NCBI GenBank assembly: GCA_002049455.2
Contig: KV919276.1
Span: forward strand, 1-34,161
Source: Porphyra umbilicalis
Lineage: Eukaryota > Rhodophyta > Bangiophyceae > Bangiales > Bangiaceae
Length of the DNA: 34,161 nucleotides
Direction of reading: 5' to 3'
Below the pieces are notes generated by a model that saw only the letters and a program-made list of their open reading frames with translations, made no database searches and was not told the origin of the DNA. Below are positions 1-9,496 of this stretch, in pieces. How positions within the stretch are numbered: position 1 is the stretch's first letter; every line of letters begins with the position of its first letter. A program made the position numbers and the translations under genes.

Positions 1-395
1 CTCTGTCGTGCCGCCGCAGGGCACCTGTGGCCTCTTCTCGCGTACGTGTGTCTGTCATACTTTCGTCTTGGACCTATTGATAGGCCGGTGACGGCCGGGG
101 AGTACAGGTGGTCTGACCCTCGTTCTCTTGTTTTCCTCGGAGATTGTGTCTCCTGTGCCTCACATCGGATTCTTGACCCACAGATCTGACTTTGACTCGT
201 ACCTTTGACCCGTCAATGCGAGGCATCATTTGGCCGTGCTCTCTTCCTGGGTGCGGGTATGTTCGTGGGCGCCTCGTACGGTCGCTCACGTCTGAGCGCA
301 TCCTTTCTAAGGCACTGGCTGACTTGCATTAATGACTGCTCCTTCACGTCCTACACATTAATTCTCATGGTCTCACGCACAGCTGACTGCTCTCA
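1..395. other. Non-coding flank of the transposon
   Basis: This lower-GC sequence lies downstream of ORF2 of the transposon. Only short open frames are present and none has a recognisable motif. It probably belongs to the 3' part of the element. I found no inverted repeat matching the 7.8-8.4 kb side, so the element end may lie outside the window. Confidence 0.4.
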
Positions 396-2444
396 TCATG
401 ACTTTCTCTCCAACCCGGCCGGCCCGACACGCATCACTTCCATGCGACACGGGCACTCGTCTCCCAACTCGCAGTGGCCAACAATGTAGTGGTGGAAGTA
501 GGCCTCCACGGGTTTGTGCTGGATCTCTACCGCCAGCTTGGGATCCCCTTTGGCCCGCGTGGCTGCTGCCATGGCCGTTGCTTGCCGTCGCTGGGACACA
601 CGGATGTTGTTGTGAGCGGAGATGAACCGGGAGCGCGTAATAAACCGGCGCTGAGTCATATACGAAAGACTGTTCTTAGAGCGCTTCTTGATGGAGTGCT
701 GACGCTCAGCGCCCGACGTGTCGTGCCCGCGAGTCAGGTGAGGGAAGTGGTCAGCATTGAAGACTGGGCTGCACTGGTGGTTACAGCGATGGAAGCGGTC
801 GATGAACCACGCTGTGCACACGCCGTCCATCATCCAGGGCACCCGTCGCAGGGCATTGCGCTGCGCTTGGCATGCAGTGTCGAAGTAAATGACGCGAGGA
901 AGCCTCTTAAAACGTTGAACGAGAGCCGCCACGACGTGGGCGGGGCTTTCCGTCTCCCTGAGCAACTCAAAGCCGATAATGTAACCACATCCGCACATAA
1001 AAGTCATCACCCCGGGCGCCCGCAAGACGCTCACGGGGTAGTCGTGGCGACAGTCGTCGGCGTCCCACGCTTTCTTGGGCTCCTTGGTCTTGGCCGGCTC
1101 CGCCTTGCGCTTTTCCGCCGCCTTGGCCCGCTCCCGCTCCGCCGTAGAATCCTCCGGGAAGGCGCGAAGGGTGTCCCTACCTGCCCACGCCTGGCCCGTC
1201 CGCGCCTCGTTCGCTTGCTCTTGCACACGAGCCTTGGAATGGTCTCCCGCAACAACGTGGCTCACGGCCGGCTCGACACCACGAGTCAGCAGCCACGCCT
1301 TGTACTTGTCCGAGTCACCTTCCTCCCACATGCTTCGGTACTCCTTGGCCGCCCGCCCGGCCTTAGCCTCCCACCGAGGCATCGTCTCCTCCTCCGCCGT
1401 GACGCAAAAGAAGATGAGCTCGCCGATGGCCTGGCAAAGGGAAGGTGACTCGTCCATCGCGTTGCGCACCAACAGCAAGAACTGCCACACAAAGACGACG
1501 GGGGTCACCGCCGGCGCGAGTTTAATCCAAGCGGCGCTGGGCACGGCATTGATCAGCGCCCGCGCGAGCACCTCCACATTGATCAGGTCGCACCCACCGA
1601 AAACATTGAGCACCGGCTCGGCCAGCATGGCCGCAATAAATGTGCGCACGGTCATCCAGCGGTCCTTGTTGACGTCGGGATCGTCCGTCTCGGGGAAAAA
1701 GTCAGTGCATATGCACACGACATCGTCCTGTGCGCGAGCAGCTGCAGCGGCAGCTGCTAGCTGCGGCTCCGCCGTCAACAGCGGCTCACCGGCTGACTGC
1801 TGCTGGACCACTGGCAGCGGCTCGACCACGACCTCCTCGTCAATAAAAGGAACAGGCCTAGCCAGCTGCAGCATGTCCTCCGGGGGGTAGGCGAGCCCGA
1901 GCGACAGAATTTCGTCGTGGGTTGTCTCCTCCGCGAGAAGCGTGGCTTCTTCCACCCGGGGGTCGTTCATCAATAGTGGGTCGGCGCCTCGTAGGGGGTC
2001 GACTGACGTGCCCGACAAGCCATCCATCAATGTTGGCCATTCCGCGTCTCTGTTGGCGGCTCGGTCACCGTGGTAGCGCGCGTGACCAAAGAAATTGAGG
2101 CCCTCGTCCGCCGCACCACAGCCCGCCGACAACACAGGCACCTCAGAGCCACTGGCAGCGGGCACAGGCAAAGAAAAGTCAACGAGGAGAGACGCCCCGC
2201 CAGTGGCGTGCCCCGGTAGTGGACCGGCGACAGCCGGGGAGGCCGAGTCAACGTCGGACGATGAAGCCCGAACGGCGCCGGTGGGGGTGGGCACGTCGCC
2301 AACGTCTGCTGCTTCCGCCACGATCCGCACATCCGCAGTACCGCTGGTAACGGCGAGACCACTACCGACCGAGGTTGTTGCGACCGCGGCTTGAGCGCCG
2401 TTAAGCAGTGAAGGGGTATCACTATCAGCGGCAGCACCAGACAT
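396..2444 (-). CDS. KDZ transposase, C-terminal catalytic half (ORF2)
   Basis: About 682 residues from the ATG at 2444, chosen because it opens with MSGAAADSD; the frame stays open upstream to 2636 but that part is basic and not protein-like. Residues 1-260 are Ala/Pro/acidic and look disordered. About residues 270-430 are a globular region (WMTVRTF, VFVWQFLLLV) of unknown fold. From about residue 480 comes the KDZ core: VMTFMCGCGYIIGFELL, ETESP, then VIYFDTACQ with the presumed second catalytic Asp (residue 522, 879-881), WFIDRFHRCNHQCS, and TSGAERQHSIKK with the presumed catalytic Glu (residue 580, 705-707). This matches the conserved order in fungal and protist KDZ proteins, a family judgement from memory. 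The first catalytic Asp is missing here and lies in ORF1. No frame breaks are seen. Confidence 0.82.
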   Translation of the reverse strand: MSGAAADSDTPSLLNGAQAAVATTSVGSGLAVTSGTADVRIVAEAADVGDVPTPTGAVRASSSDVDSASPAVAGPLPGHATGGASLLVDFSLPVPAASGSEVPVLSAGCGAADEGLNFFGHARYHGDRAANRDAEWPTLMDGLSGTSVDPLRGADPLLMNDPRVEEATLLAEETTHDEILSLGLAYPPEDMLQLARPVPFIDEEVVVEPLPVVQQQSAGEPLLTAEPQLAAAAAAARAQDDVVCICTDFFPETDDPDVNKDRWMTVRTFIAAMLAEPVLNVFGGCDLINVEVLARALINAVPSAAWIKLAPAVTPVVFVWQFLLLVRNAMDESPSLCQAIGELIFFCVTAEEETMPRWEAKAGRAAKEYRSMWEEGDSDKYKAWLLTRGVEPAVSHVVAGDHSKARVQEQANEARTGQAWAGRDTLRAFPEDSTAERERAKAAEKRKAEPAKTKEPKKAWDADDCRHDYPVSVLRAPGVMTFMCGCGYIIGFELLRETESPAHVVAALVQRFKRLPRVIYFDTACQAQRNALRRVPWMMDGVCTAWFIDRFHRCNHQCSPVFNADHFPHLTRGHDTSGAERQHSIKKRSKNSLSYMTQRRFITRSRFISAHNNIRVSQRRQATAMAAATRAKGDPKLAVEIQHKPVEAYFHHYIVGHCELGDECPCRMEVMRVGPAGLERKS

Positions 2445-3552
2445 GGCGGTCGGAAGCTCGGGGCGCTCTTGTACAGCTTGGCGGCAGAGTACACCGTAGT
2501 CGCCCCCAGAGGCAGTTGAGTGTGGCGGGGAAAGGTGCGGGAGGAAACCGTGTAGAGGGACGCGGCAGCGACGGCATCGCTGCTTTCGTGTCGTTAACGG
2601 GAGAAGGGGGTGTCGAGAGGACCGAAAGACACGCACGCGTGCGGGAGCGGGCCAGTGGCAGACACGAGAACACTATAACCCACACCAGACCGTCAACGAG
2701 CTCGTGAGCGAGGGGGCCGGGAGACAGGGTCATTGCCCATCCAACTAGTGCCATTGCACCACACAGGCGAAGGGTGGCGGCAGGGGGCGGGGAGGGCAAC
2801 AGAGGGACGAACGGCACAAACGTTGCTCTTGGGGCCCCCCAATGGATAACGAGAGAGTGGGGTGCGCAAACAAGCGGGAGAGATGCATGGAAGCACAGCA
2901 TCCTCGGGGGGGCTCTCGTAGGCGCCGCAGAATGGGGGGTCCCTGCGGGTTCATCTGAGTGCGCGGTCTGATCACACGAGACAACGCCAGACCGGCCACC
3001 TCTGTGGGACCGTTCGGCTCGTTGGCTTGCGCATGAACGCCGGCCCACCCGACCGGAACAGAGCGCACTGACGAGCTGCCTGGGCTCCTCTTATGGAAGT
3101 TTTGGAGAGGTGAGGGAGCGCTACCTTTCGCAATTCTGCAGAGTTGCGACGGCTCACAGAGCATTTTATTGATCAAGTGCCATCGACTGGATGGCCTGGT
3201 GCTCACCTGGGATGATGTGCTGTACACACAAGAGCGTGTCAAGTCCCTATTTCTAACCGAAGTACCTGCGGGTTGGAAAAGGTTGCCCCCCTGTAGTGTT
3301 ACGACGCAAACACGTGTCATCATCATGATGTCTAAGTGGGTGACCACAGGCGATCCGACAAGTCGCTGAGCGCGCTATAGCAGCCATGAACAACAACCCA
3401 GAACAGACCATGGCTGATACGCCGTCACATGCACTTTGTTGTTTGTCCCTTGCAGCACCCAGCAACAGCGCAGAGGCAAAAAAAAACAAGCAATGCAGAG
3501 CAGAAATCATGCACATGTCTTCGCCTCCTCCACCTTTCTGGCCGTCTTTACT
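2445..3552. other. Spacer between transposon ORF1 and ORF2
   Basis: This 1.1-kb gap separates the stop of ORF1 from the ATG of ORF2. Open frames on both strands here have no recognisable domain. It could be a promoter for ORF2, or intron sequence if the two halves of the transposase are joined by splicing. No splice sites can be assigned with confidence by eye. Confidence 0.4.
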
Positions 3553-6500
3553 CTAGCCCACCCCGCCCACGCACCCTGCCAACAACTCGGCGGCAATGCG
3601 ACAGCGGTAATACGCCGTGCTTCTCCTCATGCTCTTTAGGTCCAACCCACGTGCAATGAAGTCTATGTTCTTCAAAGTGAGCACCCCGCAGTCGTCCGAG
3701 TTTTCTTGGAGACGGCACTTGGGATACTCAATCGACCACTCGCGCTGGGGCTTGTCCTTGTCTTTTGCCTCGTCAATGAGCCACTCTCGGATGCTCGTGG
3801 GGATTGACCCATCTGGCGACCCAAGGGAGTCGTAGACAGAGACGGTGCCATCGTCTGTGCCTACGTACACCACGACCAAAAACCAGTGCAACCTCAGATT
3901 GATGGGGATGAAGATGGTGTCCATTGCAAAGATGTCCACGTTCTTAGTCCATCTGCGCACAACGTCGTAAGAGTACTCGTCCAGGAACATCAGCCGCTTG
4001 AAGAAAAACGTGTTGAAGAAGTAGAGCTTGGCCGCCGCCGGGTTGACACCGAGCGCCGTCCGGTGCCGGGCCTGCAGCAGCCAGATGTAGCCGTTCATGC
4101 ACTCGTCGTCTAACCACCTCCCGGGGGACAAGTTGTGCAGGTTGCTGACGTAGATGGGAATGGCGCCGAGCTTGATGACGGGCAACAGGTCACCGGTTCG
4201 CTTCTTTTTGAAGATGCTGTTGACCCTTTCCATTGCAGCTTGCGTCAGCAGCGACTCGGGGTCCGCCGGGTCTTCGACGACATGATTTTCGTCGCTTCCC
4301 GGCTCTGTCGGCTGGGGCTGCACAGATGCCAGCGGCACTTTCCACTTGCAGCGCGTTCTGGGGACGCTTGCAAAGATAGACTCGACCGCAGGCCACTCGT
4401 CTTCGCCATCGACTCGACTCGTGGTGGCCAGCGGCAACTCGCCGTCGTCACCCATCGACGGGGGCGTGGAGGGCGCCAACGTGGCATCGTCACCCATCGG
4501 CAGGGGCATGGAGGGCGCCAAAGCACCCGACGGAGCGAAACGGGACCCCATTGGCGCGGAAGCGTCCAGCTCCAGAGCCTGCAACTCCTCCTCGACACCT
4601 GCTCGTCCATCATCCCTGGCCGCGCCAACCGCGTCCTCCACTACCACTTGTCCATCTTCCCCAACCGGAGCGACCGCGCCTGCCGCTGCCAAGGGAGGGT
4701 TGGAAAATAGCACGGTCAGGTGGTCTTCCCCATCACCGATCTCAGAGTCCGAGCTGCTCCCCTGCGGAAAACGGGTGAGCTCGTCGCTCGAGTACTCAGA
4801 CGCGCTGCCGTTGGAGCTGCCAATGGGGCTAACCATGTCAACAACACTCTCGTCCTCGCCGTCAGTCGACCCCTCGGCCGCTGCACCCTCCCGCCGAGCA
4901 ACGGCAGCAGCCGCGGTCGGGGCGTTTGGCACGGACTCGATGTTGGGCACATGGAAGAACGTTGAGAACAGCTTGAATGCAGACCACTGCAGAGCCGCCT
5001 CGGCATCGGTGGGCGTCCTCATGCCACGGCTAGACTCAGTCGGTGGAGGTGGTGGCGCGGGGCGCTCCGTAAACGGCTGCATCGCAAACGCCTTGAACTT
5101 TCGGGCCTCGTCCGCCGTGAGAGCCACGGCGTCGTCAGCGCCCGAGCGGATGCGATGCCGGATGACCGCCCGTACAGTCGCGTTGCGCACGGCGCACGCG
5201 TACGTAATGGCCAGGTCCGCCCTTGGGGCGTCCATCCCAGGGCGTACCATCGGCATGATGTGCTCCTGAAGCACGGCCAAGACCTGGCCGTCCATTAGAA
5301 CGCAATCAAAGCGCCCGTCGTCGGCTTCCTCCTCGCTGCACTTGCCGCAGTGAAACGCCACGTCGGGGATAACGAGCGTTTCGGAGAATTCACCACAGGC
5401 GTCAGACAGAAGCTGGCGTGCCTGGCCTTGCTCTCCCTCTTGGTACGCGCCGGAGTTGCGAAGCAAGCTTGTCAGGTACTCGGATGCGGCGGCCATTGTT
5501 GAACGCCCGATGACGCAGATGCCCAGGACGGCATCCAGGAACACGCGGACGTACAACATCTCGGGAGACATGGCAAACAGCCCGTCTTCGGCACCGTCGT
5601 AGTCCACGATGTGGCCTTTGCTGCACGTCCAGTTGCCCACGTTGATCTGCAAACGCCCGCGCATTGTGTGAAGCACCGCCGCCCATGCCGAAACGTTCTT
5701 GCCGTCGCGCTTCTCCCCGCAGTCCAAACAGGACTCCTCCGCGTGCACTGGGAACAGCTGGCGGTCGAGTTTGGCATCCCGCAGCGCGTCAAGCGCGGCG
5801 CTGTACGAGTCGCACATGGCCACCTCCGAGGCGCAGGGGAACATGTTGCGCGCACGTTGCTTACGTGGAGGGGCCGGCGCCGATGCCGGCAGCGGAACCC
5901 TGGGTGGGGGTGCCGATGCTGGCGGCAGCCCAGGCGCCGCTTCCTGTTCGTTGAGAAGGCCGTCAGGCCCAAACTCGAGCTCGTCCTGTCGATCCATTTC
6001 GGCTCGAGCAGCCGCCGACGACGCATCCGCCCTTGTGACCTTGTTGACCGCCTTGGCGTGGATGCACCCCCACGGTCGCGTCTGGCACGGCAACTGGAAA
6101 CAGGTCGCCAACTTGAACTTGTTTGCCGTCGGCCGCACGACGACCGGCGCCCACGCGTCGTTATAAAAAACAACGTAGATTGGAACGTTGTTGCGCTTGC
6201 CCGTGTGCAATGCCTGGTACGTGATGGTACCCACCTGACAACCATCGTCGTCGTCTCCAAGCGGCCCGAGCAGAGCAGGGCACGCGGTGAAGAGGTCGGT
6301 CATGCAGGTTGCGCCGACGTCTCGTCCGAGTTCGTCGATTGCCCGTAGCAGCGCCATGGCGTGCCGACACGTGCAGCTCCGGCCAAGCGCCGCCTCCATC
6401 TGGGCGAACTCCATCGGGAGCCCGCGGATGGAGGAGCGACCGAGGCCAAGCACCCCAGCGCAGCTGCAGAGGGCCAGCAGCATACCGTCCTTGTACCACG

Positions 6501-7272
6501 TCCATGTTGTGACAGGGTCGAATGCTTCCACCGAGACGAGCACTTGCGCACCGTGAACGCAGACACATGACACGGCTTGCGCGCTCGCCATGCGTGCCGT
6601 CAAATTTACCGCCACACGCAGTTCACGCAAAAAGGCGACCATCAGGGTGTCCTCATCGACGGGAAGGAGGTTAGCGGCGACGGCTCGCTCCTCGGAACGG
6701 GGCGGCCGGGGCGACGCGCCGTTGGGAGGTCCCGCGTTGCCCACAGGAAGACGACGACGGCGCGCGGGTGACGCGGTCGCCGCGATGGAAGCGAAAGCGG
6801 AGGAAGCACCAGCGCTAGGAGACGCAGCTGCATCATCGGCAGCCACGCCTTCTAAGACCGCCTCCTCTTGTCGGCTGCTGCGACCATTGTCCATGGTGGC
6901 ACCATCAACGCCCGCACTGACCCGGTCAGCATGACCTCCATCATCGGACGCAACCTCCCCGCTGCCACGATTGGACCCAACTCCTCTTCCACCATTGGAC
7001 ATCCCCCCCCGATCCCCTCCCCCGACGATCTCATCTTCCTCCTCCCGGAGCTCGTCCGCACCAGCCGCCACACGAAGCCCGCCCGCTTCCTGAGTGCTGG
7101 CGTCGCCGATCTCCTCCTGCAGGCCTTGCGCCGAGGCCATCCGCTGCACGTCCTCCGGCACGATCCGCAGCGAGTACGGGGAGGACCCGATGACGAGCAT
7201 CCCATTGTCGGCGCGATCATAAATGACTGGGGGCCTCGCCAAAAAGCCGCACTTCAGCCGCGCCACTGGCAT
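3553..7272 (-). CDS. KDZ transposase N-terminal half with SWIM finger and Ulp1 protease (ORF1)
   Basis: About 1,239 residues from ATG at 7272. The frame is open further upstream to 8571, but that part translates low-complexity DNA and the palindromic repeats, so the later Met is preferred. Order: a SWIM zinc finger with CSC (6460-6468, residues 269-271) and CRH (6361-6369, ending at residue 304); a zinc cluster CLDC...CSKGH near residue 515; then CVLMDGQVL with the presumed first catalytic Asp (residue 661, 5290-5292). An acidic, Ser/Pro-rich linker of about 350 residues follows. The C-terminus is an Ulp1/SENP (C48) protease domain: WLDDECMN, His1129 in LHWFLV (3886-3888), Asp1148 in VYDSLG, Gln1189 and Cys1195 in the QENSDDCGV motif (3688-3690). 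The protease triad looks intact, so de-SUMOylase-like activity is plausible. The second and third catalytic residues of the transposase are in ORF2. Confidence 0.82.
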   Translation of the reverse strand: MPVARLKCGFLARPPVIYDRADNGMLVIGSSPYSLRIVPEDVQRMASAQGLQEEIGDASTQEAGGLRVAAGADELREEEDEIVGGGDRGGMSNGGRGVGSNRGSGEVASDDGGHADRVSAGVDGATMDNGRSSRQEEAVLEGVAADDAAASPSAGASSAFASIAATASPARRRRLPVGNAGPPNGASPRPPRSEERAVAANLLPVDEDTLMVAFLRELRVAVNLTARMASAQAVSCVCVHGAQVLVSVEAFDPVTTWTWYKDGMLLALCSCAGVLGLGRSSIRGLPMEFAQMEAALGRSCTCRHAMALLRAIDELGRDVGATCMTDLFTACPALLGPLGDDDDGCQVGTITYQALHTGKRNNVPIYVVFYNDAWAPVVVRPTANKFKLATCFQLPCQTRPWGCIHAKAVNKVTRADASSAAARAEMDRQDELEFGPDGLLNEQEAAPGLPPASAPPPRVPLPASAPAPPRKQRARNMFPCASEVAMCDSYSAALDALRDAKLDRQLFPVHAEESCLDCGEKRDGKNVSAWAAVLHTMRGRLQINVGNWTCSKGHIVDYDGAEDGLFAMSPEMLYVRVFLDAVLGICVIGRSTMAAASEYLTSLLRNSGAYQEGEQGQARQLLSDACGEFSETLVIPDVAFHCGKCSEEEADDGRFDCVLMDGQVLAVLQEHIMPMVRPGMDAPRADLAITYACAVRNATVRAVIRHRIRSGADDAVALTADEARKFKAFAMQPFTERPAPPPPPTESSRGMRTPTDAEAALQWSAFKLFSTFFHVPNIESVPNAPTAAAAVARREGAAAEGSTDGEDESVVDMVSPIGSSNGSASEYSSDELTRFPQGSSSDSEIGDGEDHLTVLFSNPPLAAAGAVAPVGEDGQVVVEDAVGAARDDGRAGVEEELQALELDASAPMGSRFAPSGALAPSMPLPMGDDATLAPSTPPSMGDDGELPLATTSRVDGEDEWPAVESIFASVPRTRCKWKVPLASVQPQPTEPGSDENHVVEDPADPESLLTQAAMERVNSIFKKKRTGDLLPVIKLGAIPIYVSNLHNLSPGRWLDDECMNGYIWLLQARHRTALGVNPAAAKLYFFNTFFFKRLMFLDEYSYDVVRRWTKNVDIFAMDTIFIPINLRLHWFLVVVYVGTDDGTVSVYDSLGSPDGSIPTSIREWLIDEAKDKDKPQREWSIEYPKCRLQENSDDCGVLTLKNIDFIARGLDLKSMRRSTAYYRCRIAAELLAGCVGGVG

Positions 7273-8292
7273 AACGACACGCAACGAGCGGGCGCCCAAG
7301 GCACAGCACAACCGCTTCCAACATCCAGGGCGTCGACCGCGAGTACAGCCACAGACGCAGTCACAGAAGACAAAAAACCGCAGTGGAGAGGGCAGCGACG
7401 GCGGCCACAGCCCCGGCCGAACCCAGTGGCAGCAACGGCTGCGGCGGAGGCGGCGAGGGAGGTGGGGGCTGCTGGGCCAGTGCGGGCGAGTTCGCCAGCG
7501 CGCCCGGCCAGCGGCGGCAGCAAAGGCAGCGGGGGTGGCAGGGGTGGCTGGGGCAGCGGGTCCAGTGCGGGCGGCGCGGGCGGTGGGGGCGGCGCGGGCG
7601 GTGGGGCCGGCGCAGGTGGCGGAGGCGGCGGGGACGGCACGGCGGGTGCACCAGCGAGCCCGATCAGCGACGGCAGCGGGGGCAGCGGGGGCGGTGGCGG
7701 CGGCGGGCACGGACGGGGCGGCGGGGGCGGCGGAAGCGGCGCACGCGCACGCTGGTGAACCGGGCCAAAAGTGGTCACCCGATGGCCGATTCCGCCGTGC
7801 GCGCGCGCAGGGAGATTGGACCACCTGATGATTCTTTGTGGTCCTCGGTCCGTATCTCATTCGCACGTGATCGTGGGAAACAAATATGCATTGAATTCGC
7901 ACATGTCCTGACAGTAGTATCCAGCCAATGAACGACGACCAGGCCATTATGCAGAACCACGTCAGACGCCCCCGCCAGGCCCGTTGCAATGCTGTGGCAT
8001 CACCTGCAGATTGCCGGCCCAGCGGCGCGGAATCCCCCCCGCCGCCAGCAATTCCCAATGCCGCTTTAAGGCCCTCCTGGAGGGGACTGCTCTGGATCCT
8101 ATTGGCTCTTGGGCAGGCACGGTCTGCGTGGCTTTTGCGTGCCGTGCCGATGGTCGAATCTGGCCTGGAAAGGCGTCGAATGCAGGCCGCATAGGCCAGT
8201 GGCACGAGCGCGCCGACAGAACTGAGGTCTTCCTGTGTGGTTTGCTCCCGACCCGCAACCACTGCAAACGCGTGGCAAACGCACGCTGCGGA
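7273..8292. other. Upstream region of transposon ORF1 with a low-complexity tract
   Basis: Positions 7380-7755 are a GGC/GGGGC-type low-complexity tract on the plus strand; long open frames here in several frames are composition artefacts. Positions 7800-8290 have mixed composition and include AT-richer stretches (7850-7930) that could hold the ORF1 promoter. I see no gene. Confidence 0.4.
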
Positions 8293-8417
8293 GCGGCCTT
8301 CTGCGCACGTCAGCCCGCGTCGCGACGCGGGCTGACGTGCGCAGAAGGCCGCGTCGCGACGCGGGCTGACGTGCGCAGAAGGCCGCGTCGCGACGCGGGC
8401 TGACGTGCGCAGAAGGT
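8293..8417. repeat. 60-bp perfect palindrome continued as 34-bp tandem copies
   Basis: Positions 8293-8352 form a perfect 30+30 bp palindrome centred between 8322 and 8323 (TCG|CGA). Its right half is then repeated in tandem with a period of 34 bp: the CGCGAC core recurs at 8321, 8355 and 8389. Each copy contains CTGACGTGCGC, a bZIP-like TGACGTG core. The block sits at the change from lower-GC transposon DNA to the GC-rich gene that starts at 8536. It could be the sub-terminal repeats of the transposon or a promoter array for the divergent gene. Confidence 0.9.
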
Positions 8418-8535
8418 GCGACGTCGCAGATGCGGGAGAGAAGAGGCGGCTCCCGTACTGCATCCGACGCGGACCGACGCGGTCCGCCGCGGTCGCGACG
8501 TTGCCATTGTCGGCCCCGTGCCGGACGGGGTCGTC

Positions 8536-8854
8536 ATGGCCCCCCCCCCGCCATCCCCCCCCCCCCCCCACCCTTGTGGCGGCTCACCGCCGCCGTCCTC
8601 GCCCTCACCGCCTTGGCGCTGCTGCCCGGCCTGACGACCGCCGCCCTCACCCCCGCCTTTGGCGCCGTCTTGGCCGCCGCCGCCACCCGCCGCCTCGCCA
8701 TTGCCGCCGCCGCCGCCGCCGCCCCGTGGCTCCTCCTCCTGCGCCGCCGCGCCGCCCCGTCGCCGCCCCGCCGCCGCGCCGCCCCGTCGCCGCCCCGCCG
8801 CCGCGCCGCAGCACGCGCGACCCCCCCGACGGCCGCCACCGCCACCGCCACCGC

Positions 8855-8913
<59 letters not shown>

Positions 8914-9040
8914 CCGCCGCAACGACCGCCGCGTGCGTGTGGCCGCTGCTGGCGCCGGCGGCGCCGCACCTCCTCGGCGCCTTTGGCGCGGCGCTCGACG
9001 CGGCGGCGGCCGCGTCCACGGCAGACGCTCACTCGCCCCT

Positions 9041-9076
<36 letters not shown>

Positions 9077-9447
9077 GGCGGCGGTGTCGACCGCCGCGGC
9101 GGTGGGCGCCGCCCTCGGCGCCGCGCGCGTGGCGGGCGCCGCCGCCACCGCCGTCGGCGCGGCGGTGGCGGCTCCGCCGGCGGCCGTTGCGGCCGCGACG
9201 CTGACGGCGGCGGCGGCGGCGGGGGGGGGCGCCGCCCCCCCGCCCCGGCGTGGGCGTGGGCGGCCGTGGCCGCCGCCGCCGCCGCCGCGACCGCCGCCGC
9301 GCGCGGGGTGGCGGTGCCCGCCGCCGCTGCCGTGACGGGGCGCCCGGTGGCGGCCGCTGGGGCGGTCACCGCCGCCTGCCTCTCGGCCGCCGCCGCGCTC
9401 GTTGCCGCCGACGCGTGGGGGGCGGCGGCCGCCGCCCCCCCGGCGGC

Positions 9448-9496
<49 letters not shown>

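Larger units (their letters stand above)
396..7272 (-). mobile_element. KDZ-superfamily DNA transposon (two-ORF core)
   Basis: The two minus-strand ORFs together contain the hallmarks of Kyakuja-Dileera-Zisupton transposases: a Cys-rich zinc cluster, a DG-type first catalytic Asp (5290-5292), the block with second Asp FDTAC (879-881), the DRFHRCNHQC block, and the catalytic Glu in GAERQHS (705-707). Passenger domains are a SWIM finger and a Ulp1 protease. The region is visibly less GC-rich than the genes from 8.5 kb on. The given limits are those of the coding core. The right end may reach the palindromic repeats at 8293-8417 and the left end may lie outside the window. Terminal inverted repeats were not found by eye. 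The subfamily (Zisupton-like or other) is not settled. Confidence 0.8.

Noticed and set aside
1..8420. Terminal inverted repeats of the KDZ element
   Set aside because: Compared the first 400 bases with 7.8-8.4 kb by eye and found no convincing match; the left end may be outside the window.
7273..8571. Extension of transposon ORF1 upstream to 8571
   Set aside because: The frame is open, but it translates a Gly/Pro/Ala low-complexity tract and the palindromic repeats. The first protein-like segment with a good Met is at 7272.
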